DNA from: Himantopus leucocephalus
Lineage: Eukaryota > Chordata > Aves > Charadriiformes > Recurvirostridae
NCBI GenBank assembly: GCA_003993805.1
Contig: RSEF01000003.1
Coordinates: 111,928,847-111,992,846 of the forward strand
Reading direction: 5' to 3'
Length of the DNA stretch: 64,000 bases
Shown here: positions 48,501-60,875 of the stretch, piece after piece
Position numbering within the stretch: the first letter of the stretch is position 1
Layout of the letters: the number at the start of each line of letters is the position of its first letter
Notes under the pieces: model-generated
The model's database searches: none
What the model saw: only the letters and a program-made list of their open reading frames with translations
Told to the model about the DNA's origin: nothing
Position numbers and translations under genes: made by a program

Positions 48501-49166
48501 TATTTGACAAAACCCTGAATTGCCTGAGATATCACATTGTTTGACTCTTGCAACAGCTTATATGGTCTTTCAAATTCTGTGGCTTTTTCTTTATCCACAA
48601 AGTTACAGTTATATTTAAAATGCCATTAAATCCAGACAGTGTTTTCTGAGTTAAGCCTTTTCTCATTCTCAATTGCCCTTTCTTTAAAAATGAAGTCTAT
48701 ATCTTTCAAGTTATTAACATTGTCAATATTTTCCTTTTTAGAATAAATGTAGTTTAATTTAAAAATTAGTAACTGTTATCAAAACTTTCTACTTCTTCAC
48801 AACTAGGTTCACAAAAAAAATCACAGTAAAAAGAAAAGTGAATAACCAAATTGATCAATTAAAACTTCAAAAGGCTGAGCAGTGACAACAGTATATGTCA
48901 CTCAGTCATTTTCTGTTTCTTAATTACAATGACAAAACCTCAACAGAGGTTGAGAAAGAGGAAACTATTGATTATCTGTTAGACGAAGACCTTTAAGAGG
49001 CCCTAATAATTTAAACTCTAATTGTAATTTGAGCAAATCTACTTCTTATCTTATTGAAAACAAAGCAAACAAATATGTTTCAGGGCAGCAACTCAATGTC
49101 ATTTTTAGAGACAGGCAAATGGACACAGAGACAATGTTGAGTAAATCAACTATTTATGCTCAGCTC
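42531..49166. other. Unique AT-rich non-coding DNA
   Basis: About 6.6 kb with no recognisable gene or transposon. It includes short A/T runs and the TA-rich patch at 47789-47832. Open frames are all below 100 codons and unremarkable. Confidence 0.65.
47789..47832. repeat. TA-rich microsatellite-like patch
   Basis: Two short (AT)n runs separated by the near-repeat GTACAGTA, with 'tacagtaaatatatatata' and then 'agtacagtatatg'. Simple sequence of no obvious function. Confidence 0.8.
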
Positions 49167-49338
49167 TGCACGGTCTGGCTGGGATGGAGTTAATTTTCAT
49201 CACAGCAGCTTGTATGGTGCTATGTTTTGGATTTGTGACCAAAGCCGTGCTGATAACTCAGGGATGTTAAAACTGGGTGGGGGAGTGAGCAAGAGGTTGT
49301 GTGGAGCTTGGCTGCCAGCTGGGGTTAACCCAAATCAT
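49167..49338 (+). mobile_element. Internally deleted LTR, family 1 (~170 bp)
   Basis: The first ~105 bp follow the family-1 LTR start: 'gtctggctgggatggagtta', then 'gtgctatgttttggatttgt' and 'gctgataactca'. It then jumps to the LTR 3' end with 'ctgggtgggggagtgagcaa' and 'agcttggctgccagctgggg', finishing near GTTAACCCAAATCA. Full-length relatives at 10327 and 23941 are 550-560 bp, so about 390 bp, including TATA and polyadenylation signals, are missing. The terminal TG and CA are both decayed, so boundaries are good to a few bases only. Confidence 0.85.
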
Positions 49339-51426
49339 CAACTCATCTTTCATTATTTTAAGGGTTTGATTATTGTTTATTTTCTTAATTCACTACATTC
49401 CATATATAATATCTGCAAAATACTATCTAAACTAAAGTACTACTGTATCAGATACCAGGCAAATGTGAACAACAGGCAGAAATTCAAAGAAAGCTAATTC
49501 ATCTCATGGGAGATAAGTGTCCCAAGTTTTCCACCCAGAGGGATACATTTTCTGCCCCAGTAAAAAGCTCAAAAATAGCCAAATAGAATAGAGTATGTTG
49601 CAGTAATTCAGGTTACAGTAGCAAAGACATGGATAGCAATGGCAGGCTTCATAGAGAGGAGGAGAGATCACAGACTAAGCAATCCACATGTAATAGAAAG
49701 AACTTTCTTGAGACTAGCACTATTACCTGAGACGTTTTTGTTGACATTATTTCCTCATTCTCCTGTATTTTTATTATGAATATATTTGAAGATGCAGACA
49801 CTAGGTTGTTATAATACTCTCTGCAGTTTAAAGTTTGAGCATTTTCCATTGTACCCTCAACTCTGGCATTTCTGCAAAGTTTTTCCTATCTTTCCAAACA
49901 CGTACTGGCCCAGTTTTAGTCTCTGAAGGTCAGTAGTAGCAATCAGGAATTATACAGCTCAACCTTACAGTGCTAGGAAATGCTAAAACATCCTTTCTCT
50001 TTCTTTCCATTTGAAGTGTCATTATGAAGCATTATTTCCATTTCTTTCATTTTGTTTTAGCTTGCTACAGTCTTCTACTCACATTTAGGGGACACTTTGA
50101 TTTTCTTATAAAATGATTTCGTTTCAAAGATATACCTTCTGTTCACCAGATCTACTACAGAAATATTTGCAGTATCCTTAACTATGTGGAGGCATTCTGC
50201 GTTCAGGCAACTTTTTGTTCTTATCCATCTATTCCTCTACTCATTATCTAAAACAATGTTAGGCAAGCAGTATATTACCTCCACATTTCTGGAGCTGTCC
50301 TCTGAGGTCTCCTCATCTCTTATCACTTATCTAACAACCTAGCAGACAACTTCCACATGTTATTTGAACTATTACAAGCAAACGCATTTCATTCGCTTAG
50401 TTTAAGAGCTAGAACACAAAACACGTTATTTATTTGCCTGGTTTAAGGTATTTCACATAAACATCAGAGTTGGCATTTAGTCAGACTCCAGGGATCGTGT
50501 CTACAAATTAGGTAGCCAAGAGAGGCACTTAATTGGGATTTGGATTATTAGGATAAAATGTGGCCACTGGCAACAGTCCAGATTCCTAACACTTTGCAAT
50601 ATTGTGTCAAAAAAAACCCAAAACAAACAAAACAAAACAAAGTTTAGCCAGTTTTTTAGCATGTATGGAGACAGCTCCAGGACAGCGTGAACAAAACTTT
50701 GCTTTAGAATAGATTTTTCTGATTCAACCAGGACTTGACTTAGACTTATTAAAGTAAATGTAACTAAAGTAAATATCCCTAAGGAACCTAGGAGAAAGAA
50801 GTGTTTACAGTTAAACTTTTAGGTTTCTTTGCCATGATTTTAAAATGCCACATTCGTCAAACACGGCACTGTTTCTTCCTCAGTAATTTGGAAAGGACAG
50901 TAATGATTCATAAAACAAGCTGCTACTAATGCTCTGGAGGGCATAGACGTGTTTTTGGATTAGTCTCGTAATTTCTTCTAGATGAGGCAGATAAGACCTT
51001 AGCTTCTATAGATACCAAATCGGATATTAAACATTAAAGTTGGCAGTAATTTCGTGGCCTACTGTGGGCAATTAAACTGTGGTGCAGGTTTTGTTGACTC
51101 AGTCTCTATACCTTTATTTATTTACATGTGATAATGTTGGTAGATGAAAACAAATCTGGAAAAAATGCCTCCTTCTGAATGAAAAAGTGGAACTAGATCT
51201 GTCTGTTTGACCTTTTGCAAACCTCAGAGGTATTTCAAAATGACGTCAGACAAAATCTCTTAAAATTTGTCACCAATATTCTGTTAATGTGTGTTATAGT
51301 GGAAAAATTGCTCTGCACAATTTTATTTTTTTAAGGGGGAGGGGAGAATGCCAGATTTGCTTAAAATATATTTTCATTATTGAATTCAACATAAATTGTA
51401 GTATTTTAGCATATTGCCTTTATTGA

Positions 51427-51483
51427 GGTGGGGTTTTTTTTATGTGATTTGTTTTTGTTTGTTGTTTTTGTGGGGTTTTTTTA
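51427..51483. repeat. T/G-rich low-complexity patch
   Basis: Runs such as GGGGTTTTTTTT, GTTTTTG and TTGTTTTTG, with the GTGGGGTTTTTTT motif at both ends. Low complexity; no element identified. Confidence 0.8.
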
Positions 51484-52386
51484 CTGGTTCAGTCTGATAT
51501 TAAGCAGTTTCTATTTGAGCTACCACAGGGACTTCGTGAGTGCTGTAATTTAGATGGGTCACATCCTCATTCTCTTTCAGGTCTAGACTAAATTTTCTGT
51601 ATGTATTGTATTTGTTGATGCATAGAAAGTTCCCATTTTTGGCTTCTGACAAACTGAAAAGAAAAAAGTCTTCCACTCAGTTGGCTAGAACTTATACAGC
51701 ATACCAGGGCCACTCAATTTTGGAAACCAGAAACGTTTCATTTTTTCAGCAATGTGTAATAAACATTTTGTTATTTCAGAAATATTTTGGAATATTTTCT
51801 TTCACAAATAATCTTATATATTCATTTTACGTCCATTCTAGGACAAAACCAAATTTTGATGTATGGAACCTCTATATCATATATGTAGACCTCATTATTT
51901 TATAATTATAGGTGTATGAACATTTAGAATGTCAGAGGTCGGTTGCTTGAGGAAGCAACTATTTCTAAGCTTTCCACAATATGTCATGATATTTGAGAGA
52001 AGAAAGGACAGGTACCACCTAGCAGGGAATGCTCTGTAAATCCAGGCCCTCTCTTGCCTTGTGGCATGTTCATATAGCTGTGCCATCTGTTTTAGCATGA
52101 GGCACTGTTGCATTGATATAATGACATCCATAAAGGGAGTTGTTCCCTTATAACTACATAATTAGAAAAAATCACACTGCTAACCAATGTCGTTATACTA
52201 ATACAGGATCAGTGAGTGGGCAGGGTCTACTGAAGCATGAGGCTGCATTTAGATGTGCTCTTTGGGCACAGATGAGTCAAGATAAGAGAAAAGCATTCCC
52301 ATCTTGTTCTCTCCGCTCCCTTATTGCCTCAACAAAGATAATCACCCATCAAATCTGCTAGAAAAAATCCCTGTGTGGCTACCCCT

Positions 52387-52467
52387 TGTCAAAACGATAG
52401 AAGTGAAAACCCAGCGACACTGGGACTCTACTGTCAACAGTGACTGCTGTTTTCTATCATTTTGACA
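52387..52467. other. 81-bp inverted repeat with two internal hairpins
   Basis: Outer arms TGTCAAAACGATAGAA (52387-52402) and TTCTATCATTTTGACA (52452-52467) are complementary over 16 positions with one exception. That exception is C/A on a plus-strand transcript but G-U on a minus-strand one. Inside are two more self-complementary blocks: CCCAG-CGACA-CTGGG (52410-52424) and ACTG-TCAA-CAGT (52430-52441). A minus-strand RNA could therefore form a closed 16-bp stem opening into a three-way junction. No Pol III box, poly-T terminator or known ncRNA family is recognised; it may equally be a short palindromic transposon remnant. Confidence 0.55.
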
Positions 52468-53760
52468 TAAGCAGGTTGGGAGCATAGTTTTGTAGGCAGG
52501 TCTAAGGTAACAGTAGTCCCCAGGTAGGGTGGAGTGATGATCAGTAGCCTCTCAGTCCAGCTCAGGTGCAACCTGTGCATCATGTCTGACCATGGCCTGA
52601 GTGTGTGCTTATCCTCCAGCTGCTGATACAGGTGAAACTTCTGAAGAATTATTTGACTTCCTTTAAATAGACAGGTGAGATCCCAGTAGTGTTGGATCCT
52701 TAGTAACTGAGAACTAAACCAGCACCCAAGTATGGTATGAGTGAGAATTACACTTCTTATGGACAACTGTCAAAACATCCCCTAAAAGGAACTACTTCAT
52801 ACCATCTTCTGCATAATTTTGGACTTTGCCAACCCCTGGAAGACTTTGAAAAGCAGCTGTTCCAGATACTATGTGCTCTTCTATTTGGAATTTTTTTCTC
52901 TTTATTATTGATCTTTTCTTTCCAGTTTCTCTGCTTGTTTGTTTGTCTTTTTCTTTATATATTCTCTTTGACAAACTGCAGCTCTTTTTTCAGTGCATTT
53001 ATTTACTTTGTTTTCTTCCACCTTCCTGTCTATTCTTCATCTCCGCTCTCTTGGAGATAGATGAGAGAATGATCACAGTAAAGTTTGACTCAAATCTTCC
53101 AACGTGCCACAAGTGAGGGGGTTCAAAATCAGGCAAAACTAGCCTGCCCCTTCATGTTTTGAAAAGACACTGAAGCAGTTGAAGTCGACACCTTCAGAAG
53201 AAAATGTTTTAAAAAAAATCCACTGTTTATATTGATAATTATGCCAGGTATAGGACTGTACAGTGTCGATAAAATTATACTGTGTTAGACTCCTGTGATC
53301 TTAAATCCAACTCACTCTCCTGACATGGGCTGACTTTTCAAAAACCAAAAATACTCTTCACATTTCCTAAACATCCAGTACTTCTTAAACCTGGCTTCCT
53401 TTTGTAAATCTTTCTTTTCCTGATGCTTTGTACACCTTTGTAAAGATTTCATTAAAAGAAATAAACATACATACATTATAAAACCCAAACCCCTTCTATT
53501 CATTTCCCTACTACAGCATTCAAGCTCTTTGTGGCACAGTGCCTAGTTTATATTACCAGGACGAGGTTTTTGCAAATGAAACTCTTTCAATTAGTGTTTC
53601 AGGAAGCAATTAAATTGTCTAAAATGTATTAATGAATACATTGAAATCTGGAAGAGTACCCTTTTTCTAATACTTCCATTATTAATGCACCATCTGTTTT
53701 GTTTTGTTCCCTCACTAGTGTACAGTTTCAGTAACCTCATGTCCACAGAAGACAGTATTC

Positions 53761-54312
53761 TCAAAAAGCAAAGCCAAGAAATTTAAGCTGATAATCAGTC
53801 TTAATTATACAGTATACATTCCAAATAATTTTACAGATACAATAATCAAGGATGATTTTTTTTTTCTCTCTTTTATTTAAGTGTTCTGTGTGGCAAAGCA
53901 GCTCTCTGAATAACTGTGGGTTTGATCTTCGTTTTCTTGCAACAATAAAGACAATTAAATATTTGGCTTCAGTATGTGGGGTTATTGCTATAGCAGGCAA
54001 AGAAGCTAACTTTTGCACATGGACGCGTACAATAATTAGGTGTAGGGGCAGTAGAGCTTTCATTAGAGAAAAGACTACAGGCAGCAGATGCATTTGGGGC
54101 ATTATTTGTGTAAAGTACTTGAAAGAATTTGAAGTAATCGAGATAGTGCCATGTGCATCACCATCTGTAGAGAGCATCCATGAAATATCCTGAGGTGATA
54201 ACTTAAAAAGACGTATGAAAAATAGTAATTTATTCAGGCTGCCAGAAGTATTCCTTTCTGTTTTAAGGGTAGGAATCATCCCATTTGACCTCAAACCAAG
54301 CAAAAGCACCAA
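53761..54312 (-). other. Longest non-repeat open frame (183 codons), probably fortuitous
   Basis: The minus strand is open for 183 codons, and the plus strand is also open over 53852-54193 (113 codons), so part of the segment lacks stops on both strands. The minus-strand translation has no signal peptide, convincing domain or repeats, and I recognise no homologue. In DNA this AT-rich such a frame is longer than average but not impossible. Alternatives are a strongly conserved non-coding element, a single-copy exon of unknown type or chance. I see no splice-site or codon-use evidence for a gene. Confidence 0.2.
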
Positions 54313-57300
54313 ATAGTTTCAAATCTGCTCTAAATGGGAGAGATTGCTCACTTGTACCCATGCAGCTCTTTTATGGGGTGAAACAAGATGCAGGGCAAGG
54401 TGCCACACCGGCTGCTGTTACAGTGAGGGCAGAGCAGTTATCGCCCTTTCGCTTCAGTATTGAACTGGTAATTTTTAAGGATCAGAAGCAAATTCAATGT
54501 TTCCAGTCCCACAACAGCTGATCGTGAATATGCGTTTAGTTACGGGGATCCTGACATATTTGCTTCATCTTTGCTGGCTGTATTATGAACACAAATGTTT
54601 ACAGAAGTAGAAGATTGCATGATAAATTTCTGTGGGCCCTCCAGCAGTTTCCACAAAGAGCATGAGGCATATCTGTTGTTTAGAATGGAGGCTCTTTTTT
54701 TAAAATATGAGGCCAGTTGATGGCAAAGGGATTGTGGTGGGATTTCTTTGGAAAGAGCTAGACCTTTGGACATGAAAGAGCCAAAATCTGCACAGCTTCA
54801 GAGAACTAACTACAAAGCACCTTTCAACCCAAGCTTTCAGAAAGGCGAGAGTTGATGTGCATCAGGAAGAGCTGGTGACGAAGGACATTATTTTGTTTTG
54901 ATTGGTACCTCTGGTTGCTTGGGTTTGGTGTCGTGGGGTGGTGGAGAATGAAGTGGTTTACCTTTTTTATGTATTTAAATTATTTCTAGAGCCCACATTT
55001 GAAGTTTTAGTTCTGTTTTCATTAGATTTCTATACAAATAGTAACTAGTCCCATGGCTGTGCAGCATAAGAAGACTGGGAAATGGATTTTTACACTGCAA
55101 GGTTTTTTTAGATGTGCAACAGTTTACTATGCTTTGCTGGTTATTCTGCTGGTTAGTTAACCCCTCTTCTCAGGAATAAAGAAACCAACACATAGATCAT
55201 GTGTGAGCAGATGGAAGGAGTTAACAATCAGTGTGAGGATTTTTTTTGCGCAGATGTGTGACTGAAACAGTGTAGACAACTACAGAGTACAAACCCAAGG
55301 TCCTCAGATTCCGCAGGCTGCACTGTAGTTGTTACCATTTTATCATTTAAAAATTAGCTTGGGTGTGTCCACTCGAGCTGCATTTATGTCCAAGCCCTCT
55401 GAGAAACCTATGGTCTGTTAATTCGTAGGAGCTTGAAGAGCAAAAAAGAAATTGCATTTATGTTCACTTTAAGGAGGCTTTTTATTACCAGAGCAGTGTG
55501 AAGGGATCTAGTATAAAGGAGATTTAGTCCTTAAATTTTAAACATTATATAAAAATTTAAATTAGTCTCTCTTCTTCAGATTGTTGTCATTATGGAAAGG
55601 TCAGAGATGATGAATTGTTTGTTGCCGCTGCAGATATAATGTACTGTACAGTTCTATTATTTGCTGTTGAAGAAAACATGATTTATTGGATAATGTCAGA
55701 AAATATTTGCTCCAGGCCTGCAATATATGAAATATATAGCCTGTATTCAACCATGCTGCTTAAGGGAACTACTGTACAATCCTCTGAGGCTAAAAAGGAA
55801 ATCTTTCAACAAGTCTAAATTATTATTTAGTGATTCATCAACAACACTATGTCTCCAAAATAGTTTTTACAGCTACACATCAAATGCTCTAATTAATAAA
55901 AAATAAATCAAATAAACAAAACATGCACTAAGTGGCGTTTCAAATGCTACTGACCTTTACAGTTGTTTGAGGAGGCATCCTGTACGTTGCAACCACAGTC
56001 ATGTGATGGGAGGCACAGTTAGAAAATCAACAAAAAGCTGTGGCTGCTAATAATAGATAGAAACAAGATGTACATTTAAACACTAACTTGTATAAAAAAT
56101 CTAGGTAGAAACAGTTTCCTCATCTTATTTAAGCATTTTAGATTTAATTTTTATCCATTCCCAAACCAGAATTAAACAGCAGAAATAAACAAAATGCTAA
56201 AAACTTTAAATGTAAAGTAACATTTAGTTTGACTTGAAATTGTTTGCTTAGTTCTGATAACTGGAAAAATACTGCATTTAACTCAAAGTTAAAATCCAGA
56301 AGGTGAATTTAAATCACAAAATTGGAGATATTGGATGAACAGGGAAGGTTTTTTAAAAGACATTAAAGTTAACCACTTTTCTACAAATGTACTCAGTTCC
56401 AGGAAATTGGCCCTTTCTAGCAAATAAGGTGTAGAAAGTGTTGGAACCTGCTTCAGTTATGTGTTCTGGTCCCTAAGTCCAACATTTCATTTCTTATCAT
56501 CAGTGTTTTAGCAATGTCCTAGCAATGGCCATTTTGAAAAACAACATCTTAGTCCAGCCTGTGCCAGGAGACCTTTTTTGAGCAATGGGACATGCAGCCA
56601 TTTTGAAAATGTACAATTTTTCATGAGATGCTCTGAAACAGGTTTCATCCTTCAGCCTCTGCTGCCGAGTTCACCTTCACATATGAAAAATAGGAAGAGT
56701 TATAATTAGCTCAACACAGTTATTTTCAGAGTATCTGGTGCATCATATCTGCTCAACATGAGTGTCTCAAAGAGTGTGGGGAGATGGTGTAAAAAGAAGT
56801 GTAAGGAACACAAGAAGCTGGCAAAACTGGCATGTACATGAACACACACCAAGAAAGGCAGAGAGACATCTTTCCTAGGGTGTCTTTCGAGAATTATGAC
56901 ATCAAATTCTAAAGTGCTTTGCAAAAATGTGGCAAATTCATCTCAGCTGGTAGCTCTGTTAATGTCAGTGGAGTTACAGCAGGAATGAATTTGTTCCAAT
57001 GAAAGCATCACAAGGAGTACACTACTGTTAGACTGTTACATTGGTTATTAACTCGCTTTCCTTTCAGTGCTAAAGAGTATAGCTAAAGCTTCATGGATCT
57101 ATTTTTAAACTATGTAAAGTATTTGCCTCACGGATCAAAGAAATATGAAGCCAAACTTACCATAGCACAGACTCGCGGAAAAATGGGCTAGAATGAAAGA
57201 AATGTCTTTGAAATATTCTAGGGACCCAGCATGAAACCTGGTTAAAGTTGTATAGCTTTCCATTTGAAAGGTCACATTCAGAATTGGCTTATAACTTTGT

Positions 57301-60300
57301 GAGAGGGTTACTTTTCAAGCTGAAATTGTCCATAGTTATTCTCAGTCAAAGATTTTTTTTTAATAATGAGCAAAAAAGGGGCAGTGATTTTTAAAGTTTT
57401 ACTTTTGATTAATTGCCTTCAGTGCATATGAGAGCAGAGACTGAGCAGCTGGTGTGTATCAGTATCAAGAAGGTGAAAAATCTGGTTCAAGCAGATGAGA
57501 AACTTGTCTCCCCAAGTGCGGAGAATGATTTGGGAAGCACTGAAGAGAGTAGGGGCTGTACTGGGTCTGGAGAAGATGAGAATGGTGGCCAAACTTGTGA
57601 ACTTTTTTTAATTATTTTTTTTTTTCCCAAAAAAGTTCCCGTGGCATCCCACTTTCAGTCCCTCCAGAGTGGCTTTTCACTCTTGGAGCCCTCTGAGCAG
57701 TAATAAGTGGTGTGCAGCAAACAAAAACAGGAGCCCTAAACAAAGCCCACCTGTGTTCTCTGTCCTCTCTCAGGACCAGACTTGCACAAGATAACCACTC
57801 AGATCTATGCACAGAAAGAGATCACCTCGGTCCTGTGTGGGTAGTTCCGTTTCTGATATGCTGATTGTAAAGTTTGGATAGAGCCCTGGCTGAGGTTGCT
57901 GAGCTAATTCACAAGCTAACCACTACCCTGACATCTTCTCCCTCTGAAAACATGATGTGTGTTTCCAACCTGAGCTCTAGATTAGGCGTGTGGTGAAAAA
58001 GCACAAGCTAGTGAGGCTCCCACAGCCTGTGCTAGATCCTGAGGCGTCATTCATTCAGGGGTGCATATAGCCAAAACCAAATTTAGGAAAAGGAACTTCT
58101 CCCCAAAGTCCATGAAGGTTATCTGATGGACAGTATCTAGGAAACAAGCCCAGCTGGGGCAGTCCTAAATGAAGATCAGGATCTCTGCCACGATTTGTGT
58201 ATTAACATGATGGAGGTGTTTTATCAGCAGTTGTTGGATGACCTTTGGCCCAAATTGGGAAAGGAGAACACTGCTGTATCAGATGTTGTCCCAGCCCTCC
58301 ATCACCACAGAGAAGCTTTGTCCTCCTTCCCTCCATGGCCTCCCCCTTCCCTAACCCCAGAGACAATGCTGTTCCCACAGCTGCCCTCTGGTTTCTCATG
58401 CTGCTCCTGCAACAGCTGGAAAGACAAGTGGCTTGTGCCCTGGCAGAGGAACTGAAAACGGGCTCTACCGATGAACCAGATGCCTGCTTTGTGGAGTTAC
58501 CCTAGATGAAACCCATCCTGTTCACCTACCAGTGCACATGCAATCTCAGGCTAACACCTCTCCTTCCTTTTCTGCTTAAAATTGTCCTGAATTAGCTGAA
58601 AACAGAGCCCTGCTTTCTGCTCCATCCACCTGAGAGGACAGAGAAAAGCCTGCACAGGTGCCTCCTCAGCATTGCCCATTTCCTGGCACCAGAGAATCCT
58701 ACCCCTCTCCTTGCTGTAGTCTTTTTTGTGTGGAATAAGATGCAGCGGTAAACAAAGAATAAGCTTTGTCTGTTCAAACACGTTAATGACCAACCAGTCA
58801 ATACTATCTTATTCATTTATTAGAAACTGAGAAAATGCCTGTTACCTTTTGAGACCAGAATGCTGCAGGTGGTGGGTTTGTTTGTTTAGTATATAGAAGT
58901 TATCGATCAGAATATTTAGTCAAAAGTTAGAATGCTTATTGTGAACAGTTGCTGAGATTTGTGGTTTTACTGAGCTAATCTAAAGCAAAAATTATTAAAG
59001 TCAGGTCAATAATATGGATTGCTCCCTTCTTTAACATCTTGCTCAAAGAAATACAAATGAATTTATTTATATCCATTTGTAATATAGATTTCTGCTTCCA
59101 TTTCTAATATACTAATGTTTTTTTCTTGTGGGAATTCAACTGCTAGGTCTTTCCTTATCATATTTACTGTCATTAAATATGTTGAATAATTTTGATACAT
59201 AATTCAATGTGTATATGCTGTATACTAGTTTCATAAAATTAGTGTTTAAGGCTCTTCCAAAGTTTTAAAAAACATTTAGAAAGCAGATATGTTATTGGTT
59301 CTTGACTCAGCTTGGGAAATATACTTTCGTATTTCCCAGCAGTATATAAAGCCCCTTTTGCTATATATCACAAACAGATTTCCTCCCCTATACCTTTCTA
59401 GTTTCCTCTGGGAACACGTTGTCTGCATTAGACCTTCACACACTGTAAATCATACCCTATCTTCCTACTGTGTTCTGTTTGTTGCTACAAACAGGAGCCC
59501 CATACTTCCTTTCTTGAAGTCATTTGTACTTTGGTAACCAGCATTTAATGTACGTAATTTCTGTTTGAATAAGCCTATTGCAGCTTGCTTTTATATTACT
59601 GCTCAATTATAAAGCACTCCAAATGCATTATGAAAACTTTGAAGGTACAGAAAATAAAAGGTCATTTGCAAGGAAAACATATACAAAAGGTCACATTTGA
59701 TACTTAGATACGATTGATGCTTTCCTGCATCCCAACTACTCCTCTTTTGAGCCATGGTGCTGTATTGATAAGCACACTTATCTTTCTCTATGGTAAAAAT
59801 GTGCTGCTTTCTAGAATCAGTCAAGTACTACAAAAACTAGTGGGGTCTCCCCAGAGGCATGTCCTCGTGTCTAGTTGTTCATATTTGTGTTTTTCATCTG
59901 TCTCGCACAAGCATAGCGTCCACATTCGGGCACATTCATCACTTCAGCATTAGGAGGCTTATCACTTGCTGTCACAAGGTGATCCACTGACAGATGCTCT
60001 GGCATTTTCATCACCCTCGACACTGTTTCCATTATATCTTGTATAGGTTCTCTGAAGGGAGATGACAAGCACATGTGGAGACAAATTCTTTAAAACACTG
60101 AGTAAACCCCAGTCTTTCTTTTTGAAAAGTATTGAATGTTTCTAGCTTATTTGAAAAGGAGTTGTGCTTTCTGAAGAATTTTGGGTTTGAGTTATTTTGG
60201 TAGCAGGTAGATTGTGGTGGCGGTGAAGCTTCTTATCCATATGCATAAAATAATTACAGTCCTTTTAGAGTATTTTAATTCTTCACACTATATTTATTAC

Positions 60301-60794
60301 AACTCACCAATCTCAAGGCACTTTAAAACATATGCAGTAAATTTCACACAGGCATCCCTTTGTCATGTAATTAAACCAAGTTACAAAGAGCTGAAGGATG
60401 GCACGTCCAAGGTCCTACCATAAATTGGAAAGCCCCTTTCAGCAGATCCATAGTACCTCATTATATCACTAATAAACATATGTGCTGGTTCTTTTTTTTT
60501 CCCCAGAGCACTGGCAGCCAGTCTGGAGTGGTCTGTAGGTGGAAACTCTAGAAAACAATAATGTGGCTTTAGAAATAATACTGTTGCCTATCTCCTTTGT
60601 AATAACCTTTCTTGTTCAAACCCAGCAGAAGAAAAAAATAAAAATTACTTGTGTTGTTATGTGCCTTTTTTTGGTAACTTGAACTATTTACCGTATCTCC
60701 ATTATTTTCCTCTTCTGCAGGGAGGGCATACAAAAACATATTTATTGTACTGTCTATTTTAACTTAACCACAGGGCTGCAGGTTTAATATCTCA

Positions 60795-60875
60795 GCACTT
60801 CACAATCCTCATGTTTACAACATCCATGAGGTAGTAAAGTTCCGCTTGTAGATGGTATTATAAGATTATTTTCAA
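60795..60875 (-). repeat. MIR-like SINE relic, minus strand
   Basis: 'agcacttcacaatcctcatg' followed by 'acaacatccatgaggtagta' and 'gcttgtagatggtatta' resembles the inverted MIR order ('aaagcgctt', 'acaaccctgtgaggtaggta', 'ccattttacagatgagg'). Strongly degenerate. Confidence 0.42.

Noticed and set aside
56525..56610. Repeated GCCATTTTGAAAA at two places about 70 bp apart
   Set aside because: Short, AT-rich, and no further similarity around either copy; chance or minor local duplication.
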